From Paractinoplanes durhamensis (GTDB lineage Bacteria; Actinomycetota; Actinomycetes; Mycobacteriales; Micromonosporaceae), in contig NZ_BOML01000035.1 in assembly GCF_016862175.1 (NCBI RefSeq), positions 62,001-126,000 on the forward strand: DNA of 64,000 bases, read 5' to 3'. Made by a program: the position numbers and the translations under genes. This document shows, in pieces, positions 26,706 to 35,219 of the stretch. The stretch's first letter is position 1; every line of letters begins with the position of its first letter. The notes under the pieces are model-generated. The model was not told where the DNA came from. It was given only the letters and a program-made list of their open reading frames with translations, and ran no database searches.

Positions 26706-27824
26706 ATGGATCTTGATCTGTCCGACGAGCAGCGCGCGTTCGCGGCCGCCGTCACCGACTTCTGCAAGCGCGAGACCGGCACCCGGGCACAGCGCGACGC
26801 CCTGACCGGGAACGGCCTGCACAAACACCACCAGGGCCTGTATCAGAAGATCGCCGACCTGGGCTGGCTCGAGGTCGTCGAGAGCGGCATGGTCGACATG
26901 TGCCTGTTCCTCGAGGAGACCGCGTACGGGCAGGCGCCCATCGGCGGATTCGCCACCTCGTCCATCGTGGCCGGCGCGGTGAGCCGCTTCGGCTCACCCG
27001 AGCAGCAGAAGACCGTGGTCGGCGGCACCGCGGCCGGCCGCACCTTCTCGATCGCCATGTCCGAGCCGGAGGCCGGTTCCGACGTGGCCGCGCTGTCCTG
27101 CCGGGCGGTCGCCACCGACGCCGGCTACGTGCTCAACGGGCAGAAGACCTGGTGCTCCAACGCCCACTTCGCCGACGCGATCCTGCTGGTCGCACGCACC
27201 GGCGGGGTGGCCGGCGAGCACGCCGGACTGACCATGTTCCTGGTCCCGGCGGACGCGCCCGGGCTGCGGATCAGCGGCATCGACACGATGGGCGGCAAGG
27301 AGGTCAACGACCTCTATTTCACCGACTGCGTGGTGCCGGAGGACGCGGTGGTCGGCGTGGTCGGCGACGGCTGGAAGCAGCTGATGGCCGGCCTCAACGT
27401 CGAGCGGCTCATCCTGGCCGGCCTGATGCTCGGCACCGCCCGGCGGGCCTTCGACGACACCCTGGCGTACGTGCGGGAGCGCAAGCAGTTCGGCCGCCCG
27501 ATCGGCAGTTTCCAGGCGCTGCGGCACCGGATCGCCGACCTGGCCACCGAGATCGAGTGCTGCAAGCTGCTCGTCTACCGCACCGCCGAGCTGGTCGACC
27601 GCGATCCGTCGCGGGTGCTGCCCCGGGAGAGCTCGATGGTCAAGCTGAAGACCACCGAGGTCGCCCGGGAGATGGCGCTGGCCGGCATGCAGATGATGGG
27701 CGGGTACGGCTACGCCACCGAGTACGACATGGAGCGCCACGTGCGCGCCGCCCTGGTCTCCACCGTCTACGGCGGCACCAGCGAGATCCAGCGGGACATC
27801 ATCGGCAAGACGTACGGGCTCTAG
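26706..27824 (+). CDS. Acyl-CoA dehydrogenase
   Basis: A 372-residue FAD enzyme from ATG 26706 (GAAGGG seven bases upstream). It contains the signature SIAMSEPEAGSDVAALSCRAV, the FAD/substrate segment GQKTWCSNAHFADAILLVART, RKQFGRPIGSFQALRHRIADLATEIE and the C-terminal motif MGGYGYATEYDMERHVRAA with GGTSEIQRDIIGKTYGL. The segment ELVDRDPSRVLPRESS lies before the last helices. It introduces a 2,3-double bond into an acyl-CoA. It is divergent from the aldehyde dehydrogenase and presumably under GntR control. Confidence 0.93.
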   Translation: MDLDLSDEQRAFAAAVTDFCKRETGTRAQRDALTGNGLHKHHQGLYQKIADLGWLEVVESGMVDMCLFLEETAYGQAPIGGFATSSIVAGAVSRFGSPEQQKTVVGGTAAGRTFSIAMSEPEAGSDVAALSCRAVATDAGYVLNGQKTWCSNAHFADAILLVARTGGVAGEHAGLTMFLVPADAPGLRISGIDTMGGKEVNDLYFTDCVVPEDAVVGVVGDGWKQLMAGLNVERLILAGLMLGTARRAFDDTLAYVRERKQFGRPIGSFQALRHRIADLATEIECCKLLVYRTAELVDRDPSRVLPRESSMVKLKTTEVAREMALAGMQMMGGYGYATEYDMERHVRAALVSTVYGGTSEIQRDIIGKTYGL

Positions 27825-27864
27825 ATTCCGGCCGTACTGAACCTCGGCGGTAGATGATCAGACC

Positions 27865-29229
27865 ATGACGACGCCCGACACCAAGATCCTTCTGTCCGAA
27901 TCGGAAATGCCGCGCAACTGGTACAACATCGTGCCGGACCTGCCCTCGCCGCCACCGCCCGTCCTGCACCCCGGCACGCTGCAGCCGGTCGGGCCGGACG
28001 ACCTCGCCCCGCTCTTCCCGATGGCGCTCATCGAGCAGGAGGTGACCACCGAGCGGTACGTGCCGATCCCCGAGGAGGTGCTCGACGTCTACCGGCTGTG
28101 GCGTCCCTCGCCGCTGTTCCGGGCGCACCGCCTGGAGAAGGCCCTCGGCACCCCGGCGAAGATCTATTACAAGTACGAGGGGGTCTCGCCGGCCGGGTCG
28201 CACAAGCCGAACACCGCGGTGCCGCAGGCCTACTACAACGCGGCCGCGGGCATTCGCCGGCTCACCACCGAGACCGGCGCCGGCCAGTGGGGCACGGCCC
28301 TGGCGTTCGCCGGTGCGCAGTACGGCCTGGACGTGGAGATCTGGCAGGTCCGAGCATCGTACGACCAGAAGCCGTACCGGAAGATCATGATCGAGACCTT
28401 CGGCGGCACCATCCACCCGTCGCCGTCCGAGCTGACCGAGGCGGGCCGCAAGATCCTCGCGTCCGACCCGGACTCGCCCGGCTCACTGGGCATCGCGATC
28501 AGCGAGGCGGTCGAGGTCGCCGCGCAGCATGCGGACACCAACTACGCGCTCGGCAGCGTGCTCAACCACGTGCTGCTGCACCAGACGATCATCGGTGAGG
28601 AGGCGCTGCTCCAGCTGGCCAAGGTGGGCGCCAAGCCGGACGTGATCGTCGGCTGCACCGGCGGCGGCTCCAACTTCGGCGGCCTGGCCTTCCCGTTCCT
28701 GCGGGAGAAGCTGGCCGGCACCATGTCGCCGATCATCCGCGCGGTCGAGCCGGCCTCGTGCCCGTCGCTGACCAAGGGCGTCTACGCGTACGACTTCGGC
28801 GACACCGCCGGGATGACCCCACTGATGAAGATGCACACCCTCGGCCACGACTTCATCCCCGACCCGATCCACGCGGGCGGGCTGCGCTACCACGGCATGT
28901 CGCCGCTGATCTCGCACATCTACGAGCTCGGCCTGATGGAGGCGGTGGCCAAGACGCAGAAGGAGTGCTTCGACGCCGGTGTCACGTTCGCCCGCACCGA
29001 GGGCATCATCCCGGCGCCGGAGCCGACGCACGCCCTGGCCGCCTGCATCGAGGAGGCGCTGCGGTGCAAGGAGACCGGTGAGGAGAAGGTCATCCTCACC
29101 GCACTCTGCGGCCACGGCCACCTCGACCTGCCCGCCTACGGCCGCTACCTGGCCGGCGACATGGTCGACCACGAGCTGTCCACGGCGGCGGTCGAGGCCG
29201 CGATCGCCGGCCTGCCCCAGGTGGGTTAG
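27865..29229 (+). CDS. TrpB-like pyridoxal-phosphate enzyme (TrpB2 type)
   Basis: A 454-residue enzyme of the TrpB2 group, longer at its N-terminus than classical tryptophan synthase beta chains. The PLP Lys lies in the segment SPAGSHKPNTAV, and the phosphate-binding GCTGGGSNFGG loop and the C-terminal LCGHGHLDLPAYGRYLAG are clear. TrpB2 enzymes make tryptophan from indole and serine, and some use phosphoserine or other indoles. No trpA or other trp gene is nearby, so its role here is open (a salvage role is possible). The stop overlaps the convergent ligase by 4 bases. Confidence 0.9.
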   Translation: MTTPDTKILLSESEMPRNWYNIVPDLPSPPPPVLHPGTLQPVGPDDLAPLFPMALIEQEVTTERYVPIPEEVLDVYRLWRPSPLFRAHRLEKALGTPAKIYYKYEGVSPAGSHKPNTAVPQAYYNAAAGIRRLTTETGAGQWGTALAFAGAQYGLDVEIWQVRASYDQKPYRKIMIETFGGTIHPSPSELTEAGRKILASDPDSPGSLGIAISEAVEVAAQHADTNYALGSVLNHVLLHQTIIGEEALLQLAKVGAKPDVIVGCTGGGSNFGGLAFPFLREKLAGTMSPIIRAVEPASCPSLTKGVYAYDFGDTAGMTPLMKMHTLGHDFIPDPIHAGGLRYHGMSPLISHIYELGLMEAVAKTQKECFDAGVTFARTEGIIPAPEPTHALAACIEEALRCKETGEEKVILTALCGHGHLDLPAYGRYLAGDMVDHELSTAAVEAAIAGLPQVG

Positions 29230-30845
29230 AGCAGATCGCGCGCCGCGGCGCGGCGCAGTTTCCCGGACGGGGTCTTCGGCAGGGACCCGGGTGGCAGGAC
29301 GCGCACCTGCGCGGGCCGCACGTCGATCTCGGCGACCACCCGGGCCGTGACCTGCTTGGCGATGGCCTTCTCGGCGGCGTCGTCGCCGGCCAGCTTCGAC
29401 TCGGCGATCACCGCGAACGACTCCCGGGCCTGCCCGTCGCCGGCGAGCAGCCGCACCGCGACCACGTTGCCCTCGCGGACGCCCTCGACGCCGGCCGCGG
29501 CCCGCTCGATGTCGGTCGGGTAGATGTTGCGCCCGCCCATGATGATCACGTCTTTACGACGGCCGCACACCACGATCTGACCGTCCTCGACCAGGTAGCC
29601 CTCGTCGCCGATGTCGAGCCACCCGTCGGCGTCGCGGGCGCTCTCGTAACCGTCCGGCGTCACATACCCGTCGGTGACCGATTCCCCGCGCAGCTGGATG
29701 CGGCCGACCTGGCGCTCGCCGAGCGGTTTTCCGTCGTCGTCGACGACGCGCACCTCGATGCTCGGGAAGGGCCGGCCGAGCTGGGGAATCTCGCGGCTGT
29801 CGCCCGGCACCGCCTGCCCGCGCTCCAACTCGGCGGCATCGACGCGGTCGAGCAGCATCGGATCGGCCATCTCCGACATGGAGATGACGAGGGTGCTCTC
29901 GGCCGCGCCGTAACAGCAGTTCACCGCCTCGGGGTGCAGGCCGAAGCGAGACGCCGTCGCGACGAACGCGCGCATCGTGGCCGGGTCGATCGGTTCGGCG
30001 CCGTTGCCGGCCACCCGCAGGCTGGACAGGTCGAGCGCACCGTCCTCGACCCGCGCGAGCTGCCGGTTGAGCACCGCCCACGCGAAATTCGGCGCGGTGG
30101 TGATCGTGCCGTGGTAGCGGCTGATCAGCTCCGCCCACACCAGCGGCCGGCTCAGGAAATCGGCCGGTCGCAGGCTCACCAGCTCCATCCCGGTCATCAT
30201 CGGCAACAGCAGGCACCCGACCATGCCCATGTCGTGGAACATCGGCAGCCACGACACCATCACGCCCGACTCGTCGCATCCGAGATGGTCACGGGAGTTC
30301 GCGAGGTTGGCGTAGAGGTTGCGGTGGGTGATCCGCACGGCCTTCGGCTCGGCGGTGGAACCGCTGGTGAGCTGCAGCAACGCCACGCCGTCTTCGACGG
30401 CTTCCACCCCCGGATGCGCCGGCCCGGCGGTCAGCTCACTCGCGGTCACATGCTTGATGGCGTACGCGGTGAGCACCGGGATGACCTGCTCGAAGGGCGC
30501 GCCCACCACGACCAGCCGCGCGTCGATCATGGTGAGGACGCGCAGCGTGTCCTCGCGCCACACCTGCAGATCGGTGCGCGGGGTGGGCTGGTGCAGCATC
30601 GTCATGCTGCCGCCGGCCAGCCAGATGCCCTGCGCCACCGGGGCGATCTCGGCGGGCAGCCCGGCCAGCACCGCGACCGCCTGCCCCGGTTGCAGACCGC
30701 CCTCGATCAGCGCGCCGGCCACCCGCCGGGCCACCTGATGCAGCTCCGGCCACGTGCTCCGGGCCTTGGCCGCGGGCTCGCCGGTGACCATGCCGGTCGT
30801 GGCGGACCGTGCCGTTGCGAGCACCTCGTCGACGAAGCGACTCAT
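29226..30845 (-). CDS. Acyl-AMP ligase / AMP-dependent synthetase (FAAL-like)
   Basis: A 539-residue adenylate-forming enzyme from ATG 30845. The P-loop LLQLTSGSTAEPKAVRITHRN, the SWLPMFHDMGMVGCLLLPMMTGMELV segment characteristic of fatty acyl-AMP ligases, the A5 region NCCYGAAESTLVISMS and the hinge CGRRKDVIIMGGRNIYPTDIE are present. The catalytic Lys is in LPKTPSGKLRR. FAALs deliver acyl-adenylates to acyl carrier proteins for polyketide or lipopeptide synthesis, but no PKS/NRPS gene is in the window. A CoA-ligase activity cannot be excluded. Confidence 0.88.
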   Translation of the reverse strand: MSRFVDEVLATARSATTGMVTGEPAAKARSTWPELHQVARRVAGALIEGGLQPGQAVAVLAGLPAEIAPVAQGIWLAGGSMTMLHQPTPRTDLQVWREDTLRVLTMIDARLVVVGAPFEQVIPVLTAYAIKHVTASELTAGPAHPGVEAVEDGVALLQLTSGSTAEPKAVRITHRNLYANLANSRDHLGCDESGVMVSWLPMFHDMGMVGCLLLPMMTGMELVSLRPADFLSRPLVWAELISRYHGTITTAPNFAWAVLNRQLARVEDGALDLSSLRVAGNGAEPIDPATMRAFVATASRFGLHPEAVNCCYGAAESTLVISMSEMADPMLLDRVDAAELERGQAVPGDSREIPQLGRPFPSIEVRVVDDDGKPLGERQVGRIQLRGESVTDGYVTPDGYESARDADGWLDIGDEGYLVEDGQIVVCGRRKDVIIMGGRNIYPTDIERAAAGVEGVREGNVVAVRLLAGDGQARESFAVIAESKLAGDDAAEKAIAKQVTARVVAEIDVRPAQVRVLPPGSLPKTPSGKLRRAAARDLL

Positions 30846-30952
30846 CGCACCCCCCAAGGCCGTCTATCGCCCACCCTACGGCCCCGAAAGTGGCGAAGGG
30901 CACCCTTCCGGAGTCGGAAATGGGCGTGCTAGCAGGTAGACGCGGTGCCAGG

Positions 30953-30968
30953 ATGAATAGCTCTTCAT
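30953..30968. promoter_or_regulatory. Candidate operator upstream of the MFS pump
   Basis: ATGAATAGCTCTTCAT is a 16-bp palindrome with one mismatched pair. It is centred about 53 bp before the MFS start codon, next to a second short hairpin GAAGGG-CA-CCCTTC at 30895-30908. A local pump regulator or attenuator site is possible; no regulator gene is adjacent. Confidence 0.35.
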
Positions 30969-31013
30969 TCCCATCCCAGCTTTCAACTCCCCAGACCGAC
31001 CCTGGAGTTTCTC

Positions 31014-32591
31014 GTGACTGACACGGCAGCCACGCAGCCTGCCAAGTTGGACGCCGCCGTCCTCAAGATCGCCGGCGTGGTGGTTTTGGGTGCGATCATG
31101 TCGATTCTCGACATCACGGTCGTAAGCGTCGCCCTGCCCACTTTCCAGACCGAGTTCAACGCCACCTACGCCCAGGTCGCCTGGACGTTGACCGGCTACA
31201 CCCTGGCCCTGGCCACGGTGATCCCGCTCAGTGGCTGGGCCGCTGACCGGTTCGGCACCAAACGGCTCTACATGCTGGCCCTGTTCCTGTTCACCGCCGG
31301 TTCGGTGCTCTGCGCCACGGCCGGCTCGATCGAGCAGCTCGTCGGATACCGGGTGCTGCAGGGCCTGGGCGGTGGCATGCTCATGCCACTCGGTATGACG
31401 ATCATGACCCGCGCCGCCGGCCCCGAGCGGATCGGCCGGCTGATGGCGGTCCTCGGCATCCCGATGCTGCTCGGCCCGATCGGCGGCCCGATCCTCGGCG
31501 GCTGGCTGATCGAGGCGGCCAGCTGGCACTGGGTGTTCCTGATCAACCTGCCGATCGGCATCATCGGCCTGGTCTACGCGCAGCTCGCGCTGCCCAAGGA
31601 CGACCCGAAGCCGTCCGAGTCGTTCGACTTCGTCGGCATGCTGATGCTCTCCCCCGGCCTCGCGCTGTTCCTGTTCGGCGTGTCCTCGCTGCCGGAGACC
31701 GGCACGATCACCGCCACCAAGGTGTGGGTGACCATGCTGATCGGCGCGCTGCTGGTGATCGGCTTCGTGTTCTACTCGTTCAAGCCGAAGCACCCGCTGC
31801 TCGACCTGCGGCTCTTCCGCAACCGGCGGCTCGCGGTCTCGACGATCTCGCTGTTCGTCTTCATCATCGCGTTCATGGGCGCCGGCCTGCTGTTCCCCAG
31901 CTACTTCCTGCAGGTGCGCGGCGAGTCCACGCTGCACGCCGGCCTGCTGATGGCGCCGCAGGGCATCGGCGCGATGATCACCATGCCGATCGCCGGCACA
32001 CTCGCCGACCGCATCCCGGTCGGCCGCACGGTGCCGTTCGCGATGGCGCTGATCGCCGCCGGGTTCTTCACCTTCACCCAGGTCGGCACGGACACGTCCT
32101 ACCTGCTGCTGTGCGGTTCGCTGTTCGTGATGGGCCTCGGCATGGGCGGCACCATGATGCCGATCATGACCTCGGCCCTGCGCACGCTGACCAGCCACGA
32201 GGTGGCCCGCGGTTCCACGCTGGTCAACATCCTGCAGCAGATCGGCGGCTCGATCGGCACCGCGATCATGTCGGTGATCCTGACCAGCCACCTGAACGGT
32301 TCGGCCGAGATCCCGGGCGCGACCAACCCGGCCACCGGCGAGCCGATCACCGAGGCGCAGGCGGCGATCGCCGCCCAGCACGGTGCCCAGATGCAGCTCC
32401 CGCCGGACATCCTCCAGCGGGGCCTGTCGTTCGTGGCGGACTCGTTCGCCAGCACCTTCTGGGTGGGCTTCATCCTGGTCCTGGCCACGTTCGTGCCGAT
32501 CGCCTTCCTGCCCCGCAAGAAGGAACCGGCCACCGTGGCGACATCAGCCGACGAAGGCGACGCCGTCCCGACCCCGGTGATCATGCACTGA
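31014..32591 (+). CDS. MFS drug/proton antiporter, DHA2 (EmrB/QacA) family
   Basis: A 525-residue transporter from GTG 31014 (GGAG eight bases upstream) with about 14 hydrophobic helices, the length and topology of DHA2 exporters. Motif A-like GWAADRFGTKRLYMLALFLFTAGS, motif C-like MLLGPIGGPILGGWLI and the first-helix D(x)TVVSVALPTFQ element (SILDITVVSVALPTFQ) are all clear. It likely exports hydrophobic compounds or antibiotics with proton antiport. The 3' end overlaps the convergent cutC gene by 48 bases. Confidence 0.93.
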   Translation: MTDTAATQPAKLDAAVLKIAGVVVLGAIMSILDITVVSVALPTFQTEFNATYAQVAWTLTGYTLALATVIPLSGWAADRFGTKRLYMLALFLFTAGSVLCATAGSIEQLVGYRVLQGLGGGMLMPLGMTIMTRAAGPERIGRLMAVLGIPMLLGPIGGPILGGWLIEAASWHWVFLINLPIGIIGLVYAQLALPKDDPKPSESFDFVGMLMLSPGLALFLFGVSSLPETGTITATKVWVTMLIGALLVIGFVFYSFKPKHPLLDLRLFRNRRLAVSTISLFVFIIAFMGAGLLFPSYFLQVRGESTLHAGLLMAPQGIGAMITMPIAGTLADRIPVGRTVPFAMALIAAGFFTFTQVGTDTSYLLLCGSLFVMGLGMGGTMMPIMTSALRTLTSHEVARGSTLVNILQQIGGSIGTAIMSVILTSHLNGSAEIPGATNPATGEPITEAQAAIAAQHGAQMQLPPDILQRGLSFVADSFASTFWVGFILVLATFVPIAFLPRKKEPATVATSADEGDAVPTPVIMH

Positions 32592-33308
32592 CCTCAACGC
32601 CGCGAGGAGGCGGCCGACCTGCACTTCGTCGGTCGTCTCCCGCCCGGCCTGGCCACCCTGGGCCGCACTGCCGAGCGTGACCCCCACGGTGTCCGCGACG
32701 GTCCCCTTGCCGGAGGCGTGCACCGCCGCCACCCCGGCCCGGACCAGATCGCCGACGACCTCCGGCCGCACCCCGCCACCGGCCATGATCTCGATCCGCC
32801 CACCGGCCGCCGCGACCAGCCCGGCGAGCTCCGGCAGCGCCTCGGCCGCGTTGGCGGCCCCGCCCGAGGTCAGAATCCGCCGCACACCGAGTTTCACCAG
32901 GGCATCGATCGCCCCGTGCGGATCGGCCAGCGTGTCGAAGGCCCGGTGGAACGTGACCTCCGCGTCGCCGGCCACCTCGATCACCCGGCTGACCAGGGCG
33001 GCGTCCACTGTGCCGAACCGGATCCCGCCGACCACCACGCCCGCGGCACCGGCCGCGATCGCGTGCTGGACATCCCGGACGATCAGCGCGATCTCGTCGG
33101 TGGCGTAGTCGAAGCCGCCCGGGCGCGGCCGGACCAGCACGTGCACCGGCGGGATGCCGGGGGTGGCGACGGCCGCCTCGATGAACGCCAGCGACGGCGT
33201 GACACCGCCGAGCGGCAGGGCCGAGCAGAGTTCGATCCGGTCGACGCCGAGGCGGGCCGCCACGGCGAGGCCGTACGTGTCCTGGACCGCGAGTTCAAAG
33301 GCAACCAT
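32544..33308 (-). CDS. cutC: CutC family protein (copper homeostasis)
   Basis: A 254-residue TIM-barrel protein from ATG 33308 (MVAFELAVQD), the usual CutC beginning; the ATG at 33326 would add six residues. Conserved segments are ADRIELCSALPLGGVTPS-like (here GVDRIELCSALPLGGVTPS), VHVLVRPRPGGFDYATDE, GVVVGGIRFGTVDAALV, EVTFHRAFDT and RRILTSGGAANAAEALPEL. CutC was linked to copper tolerance in E. coli, but its true biochemical role is unsettled. It overlaps the MFS gene tail to tail. Confidence 0.92.
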   Translation of the reverse strand: MVAFELAVQDTYGLAVAARLGVDRIELCSALPLGGVTPSLAFIEAAVATPGIPPVHVLVRPRPGGFDYATDEIALIVRDVQHAIAAGAAGVVVGGIRFGTVDAALVSRVIEVAGDAEVTFHRAFDTLADPHGAIDALVKLGVRRILTSGGAANAAEALPELAGLVAAAGGRIEIMAGGGVRPEVVGDLVRAGVAAVHASGKGTVADTVGVTLGSAAQGGQAGRETTDEVQVGRLLAALRSVHDHRGRDGVAFVG

Positions 33309-33414
33309 GTCCGGCGAGTATCGCACGCAAGATCGACCGGCCCACCAGGCATCGACGGTTGTTAAATCTGTCGTAACACCCGAAGATCGGCGTGGCCGGG
33401 TCCCGGTGCTGCGA

Positions 33415-34329
33415 CTAGGTGCGCCTCCGCAGGCCTTTCACCCCGTCGATCACGCACCACCCGGCAGCCAAGCCGATCGCCCCGGCGACCAGGTGGACGA
33501 GCCAGCCGAGGAGCGACTCGTCGCCGAGGATCTCGCTGACCCAGACGTCACCGGCCACCGCGACGACAAAGAACACCAGGCCGATCACGATGAGCGCCAC
33601 CTTTTCGCCCCGCGACGACGATGCCGGCTTCTCGGCGGGAACGGCGTCGAGCGCCGCCCGGAGCTCGTCCTGCGCGGCCGGGGTGCCGATGCCGGCCCGC
33701 TCCTCCGGGTGGGCCGCGTAGTAGCCGATGGCCGCGGCGGCGAACTTGGCGTCGGTGCCGTCGCAGAGCAGTTCCCGCCGGTTCGGCGTCCAGCCGGAGA
33801 CCCGGACCAGGCCCGGATCCCGGTAGTTCAGCCTGACCTCGTTGCGCTCGCCGATCGGCGGTACCGGCCCGATCGCCGCCCACGGCACCACGACCGTGCC
33901 GCAGTGCTTGTCGGCGCGGATCCCCTCGGCCGTGATCGTGAGGCCGACGCCCCGCCACATCGCCGGCACATAGATGACGAAGAACGCGGTGCCGACCACG
34001 TAGGTGGCCTTGTCCTTGAGGCTCAGCGCGGCGAAGTCGTCGGTGAGCAGGACCAGGAGCCCGAGCAGGCCGAGATGGGCGACACCGCAGAACGCGTACA
34101 TGATCGTGCGCGGTGTCCGGAACGCCCCGTCGGCCACCGCGAAGGCCGCCGGCGGCCGCCGGATCGACGGCGTCAGGAAGGTGGCCAGGAGCAGCACGAC
34201 CGGGGTCACGGTCAGCACGACCAGGACGGTGATCGCGGCCGGCCGCACCACGCCGAGCAGGCCGGCGAGAACGGCCGCCGCCACGATCGACAGGCCGGCC
34301 ACCAGGACACCTCGCGAATACCGGGCCAT
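33415..34329 (-). CDS. Hypothetical membrane protein
   Basis: A 304-residue membrane protein from ATG 34329 (a GTG at 34341 would add four residues). Two N-terminal helices, two more around residues 75-125 and two at the C-terminus flank a soluble region of about 120 residues. That region contains GLTITAEGIRADKHCGTVVVPWAAIGPVPP, a pattern like the PH-type domain found in some actinobacterial membrane proteins. The function is unknown. It is divergent from the ABC/two-component operon, sharing the promoter region that holds a perfect 20-bp palindrome. Confidence 0.7.
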   Translation of the reverse strand: MARYSRGVLVAGLSIVAAAVLAGLLGVVRPAAITVLVVLTVTPVVLLLATFLTPSIRRPPAAFAVADGAFRTPRTIMYAFCGVAHLGLLGLLVLLTDDFAALSLKDKATYVVGTAFFVIYVPAMWRGVGLTITAEGIRADKHCGTVVVPWAAIGPVPPIGERNEVRLNYRDPGLVRVSGWTPNRRELLCDGTDAKFAAAAIGYYAAHPEERAGIGTPAAQDELRAALDAVPAEKPASSSRGEKVALIVIGLVFFVVAVAGDVWVSEILGDESLLGWLVHLVAGAIGLAAGWCVIDGVKGLRRRT

Positions 34330-34353
34330 GAAGATCACCACCGGAGTCTAGAA

Positions 34354-34373
34354 AGGTGCGGTTAACCGCACCT
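34354..34373. promoter_or_regulatory. Perfect 20-bp palindrome in a divergent promoter
   Basis: The palindrome's left half is AGGTGCGGTT and its right half is the exact reverse complement. It lies 24 bases from the membrane-protein start and 55 bases from the ABC ATPase start. It is a strong candidate operator, most simply for the response regulator encoded in the operon (inference). Confidence 0.65.
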
Positions 34374-34428
34374 GTGCCGGTGGGCCTGCCCGGATGTGTC
34401 GGCGATGCCCGGCGACCAGGGTGGAGGC

Positions 34429-35148
34429 ATGGAATCCGTCATCTCGCTCGCCTCGGTGTCCCGGCGCTATCCGCGCGGCGTCCTCGCCCTTCGAGAGGTG
34501 TCCCTCGACGTTCCGCCCGGGCAGTTCGTGGCCGTCATGGGCGCCACCGGCTCCGGCAAGAGCACGCTGCTGCACTGCGCCGCCGGGCTCGACCGGCCCA
34601 CCGGCGGGCGGGTGCGGCTGGCCGGGCACGACATCACCGGCATGCGCGAGAAACAGCGCACCCGCCTGCGGCGCGATCACGCCGGGTTCGTCTTCCAGGC
34701 CTACAACCTTCTTTCCGAGCTGACCGTACGGCAGAACGTCGCGCTCCCGGTCCGCCTCGGCGGGCCGCGGAACCGGACCGTCGACGAGGTCCTCGCCCAG
34801 GTCGGGCTGGCCGGCTTCGGCAAACGGCCGGTCGGTGAGCTCTCCGGCGGCCAGCGGCAGCGGGTCGCGATCGCCCGGGCGCTGGTCACCGCGCCGTCCG
34901 CGGTGTTCGCCGACGAGCCGACCGGCGCCCTCGATCCGACCACCGGCGCGATGATCCTCGGGCTGCTGCGGGCCGCCGCCGACCGGGACGGCGCCGCGGT
35001 GCTGATGGTGACGCACGACCCGGCCGCCGCCGCGTGGAGCGACCGGCTCGTCCTGCTGCGCGACGGCGTGATCGCGCACGACGGCGCGGCCCCGGACGCC
35101 CGGGAGATCGCCGACCGGCTGCGCGGCGTCTCGGCGGTGGCGGCATGA
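34429..35148 (+). CDS. ABC transporter ATP-binding protein (MacB/LolD type)
   Basis: A 239-residue ATPase from ATG 34429 (MESVISLASVSRRYP, GGAG just upstream; an ATG at 34396 is less likely). Walker A is GATGSGKST, the Q-loop is FVFQAYNLL, the signature LSGGQRQRVAIARAL, Walker B VFADEP and the H-loop VTHD. It energises the FtsX-type permease encoded next; such pairs export or detach lipids or antimicrobial peptides rather than importing solutes. The coupling to the permease is interrupted by a 75-nt mini-ORF insertion. Confidence 0.95.
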   Translation: MESVISLASVSRRYPRGVLALREVSLDVPPGQFVAVMGATGSGKSTLLHCAAGLDRPTGGRVRLAGHDITGMREKQRTRLRRDHAGFVFQAYNLLSELTVRQNVALPVRLGGPRNRTVDEVLAQVGLAGFGKRPVGELSGGQRQRVAIARALVTAPSAVFADEPTGALDPTTGAMILGLLRAAADRDGAAVLMVTHDPAAAAWSDRLVLLRDGVIAHDGAAPDAREIADRLRGVSAVAA

Positions 35149-35219
35149 GCGAGCGAAGCGGCAAGCTCAGTGCGGAATTTGCTCTTGGCAGCTCGGAGCG
35201 AAGCGAGGAGCTGGCATGA
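35145..35219 (+). repeat. MIRU-like insertion: 24-codon mini-ORF overlapping both neighbours
   Basis: The spacer between the ABC ATPase and permease genes is itself an open frame. Its ATG (35145) overlaps the ATPase stop as ATGA, and its TGA (35217-35219) overlaps the permease ATG as ATGA. The peptide has SERS twice, from a GAGCGAAGCG direct repeat (35151-35160 and 35196-35205), with CAGCTC...GAGCTG inverted ends near the 3' side. Mycobacterial MIRU elements have just this design, keeping translational coupling intact. A functional peptide is unlikely. Confidence 0.65.

Noticed and set aside
29226..30845. Evidence for a PKS/NRPS cluster around the acyl-AMP ligase
   Set aside because: No ketosynthase, condensation or carrier-protein domain is found on either side within the window.
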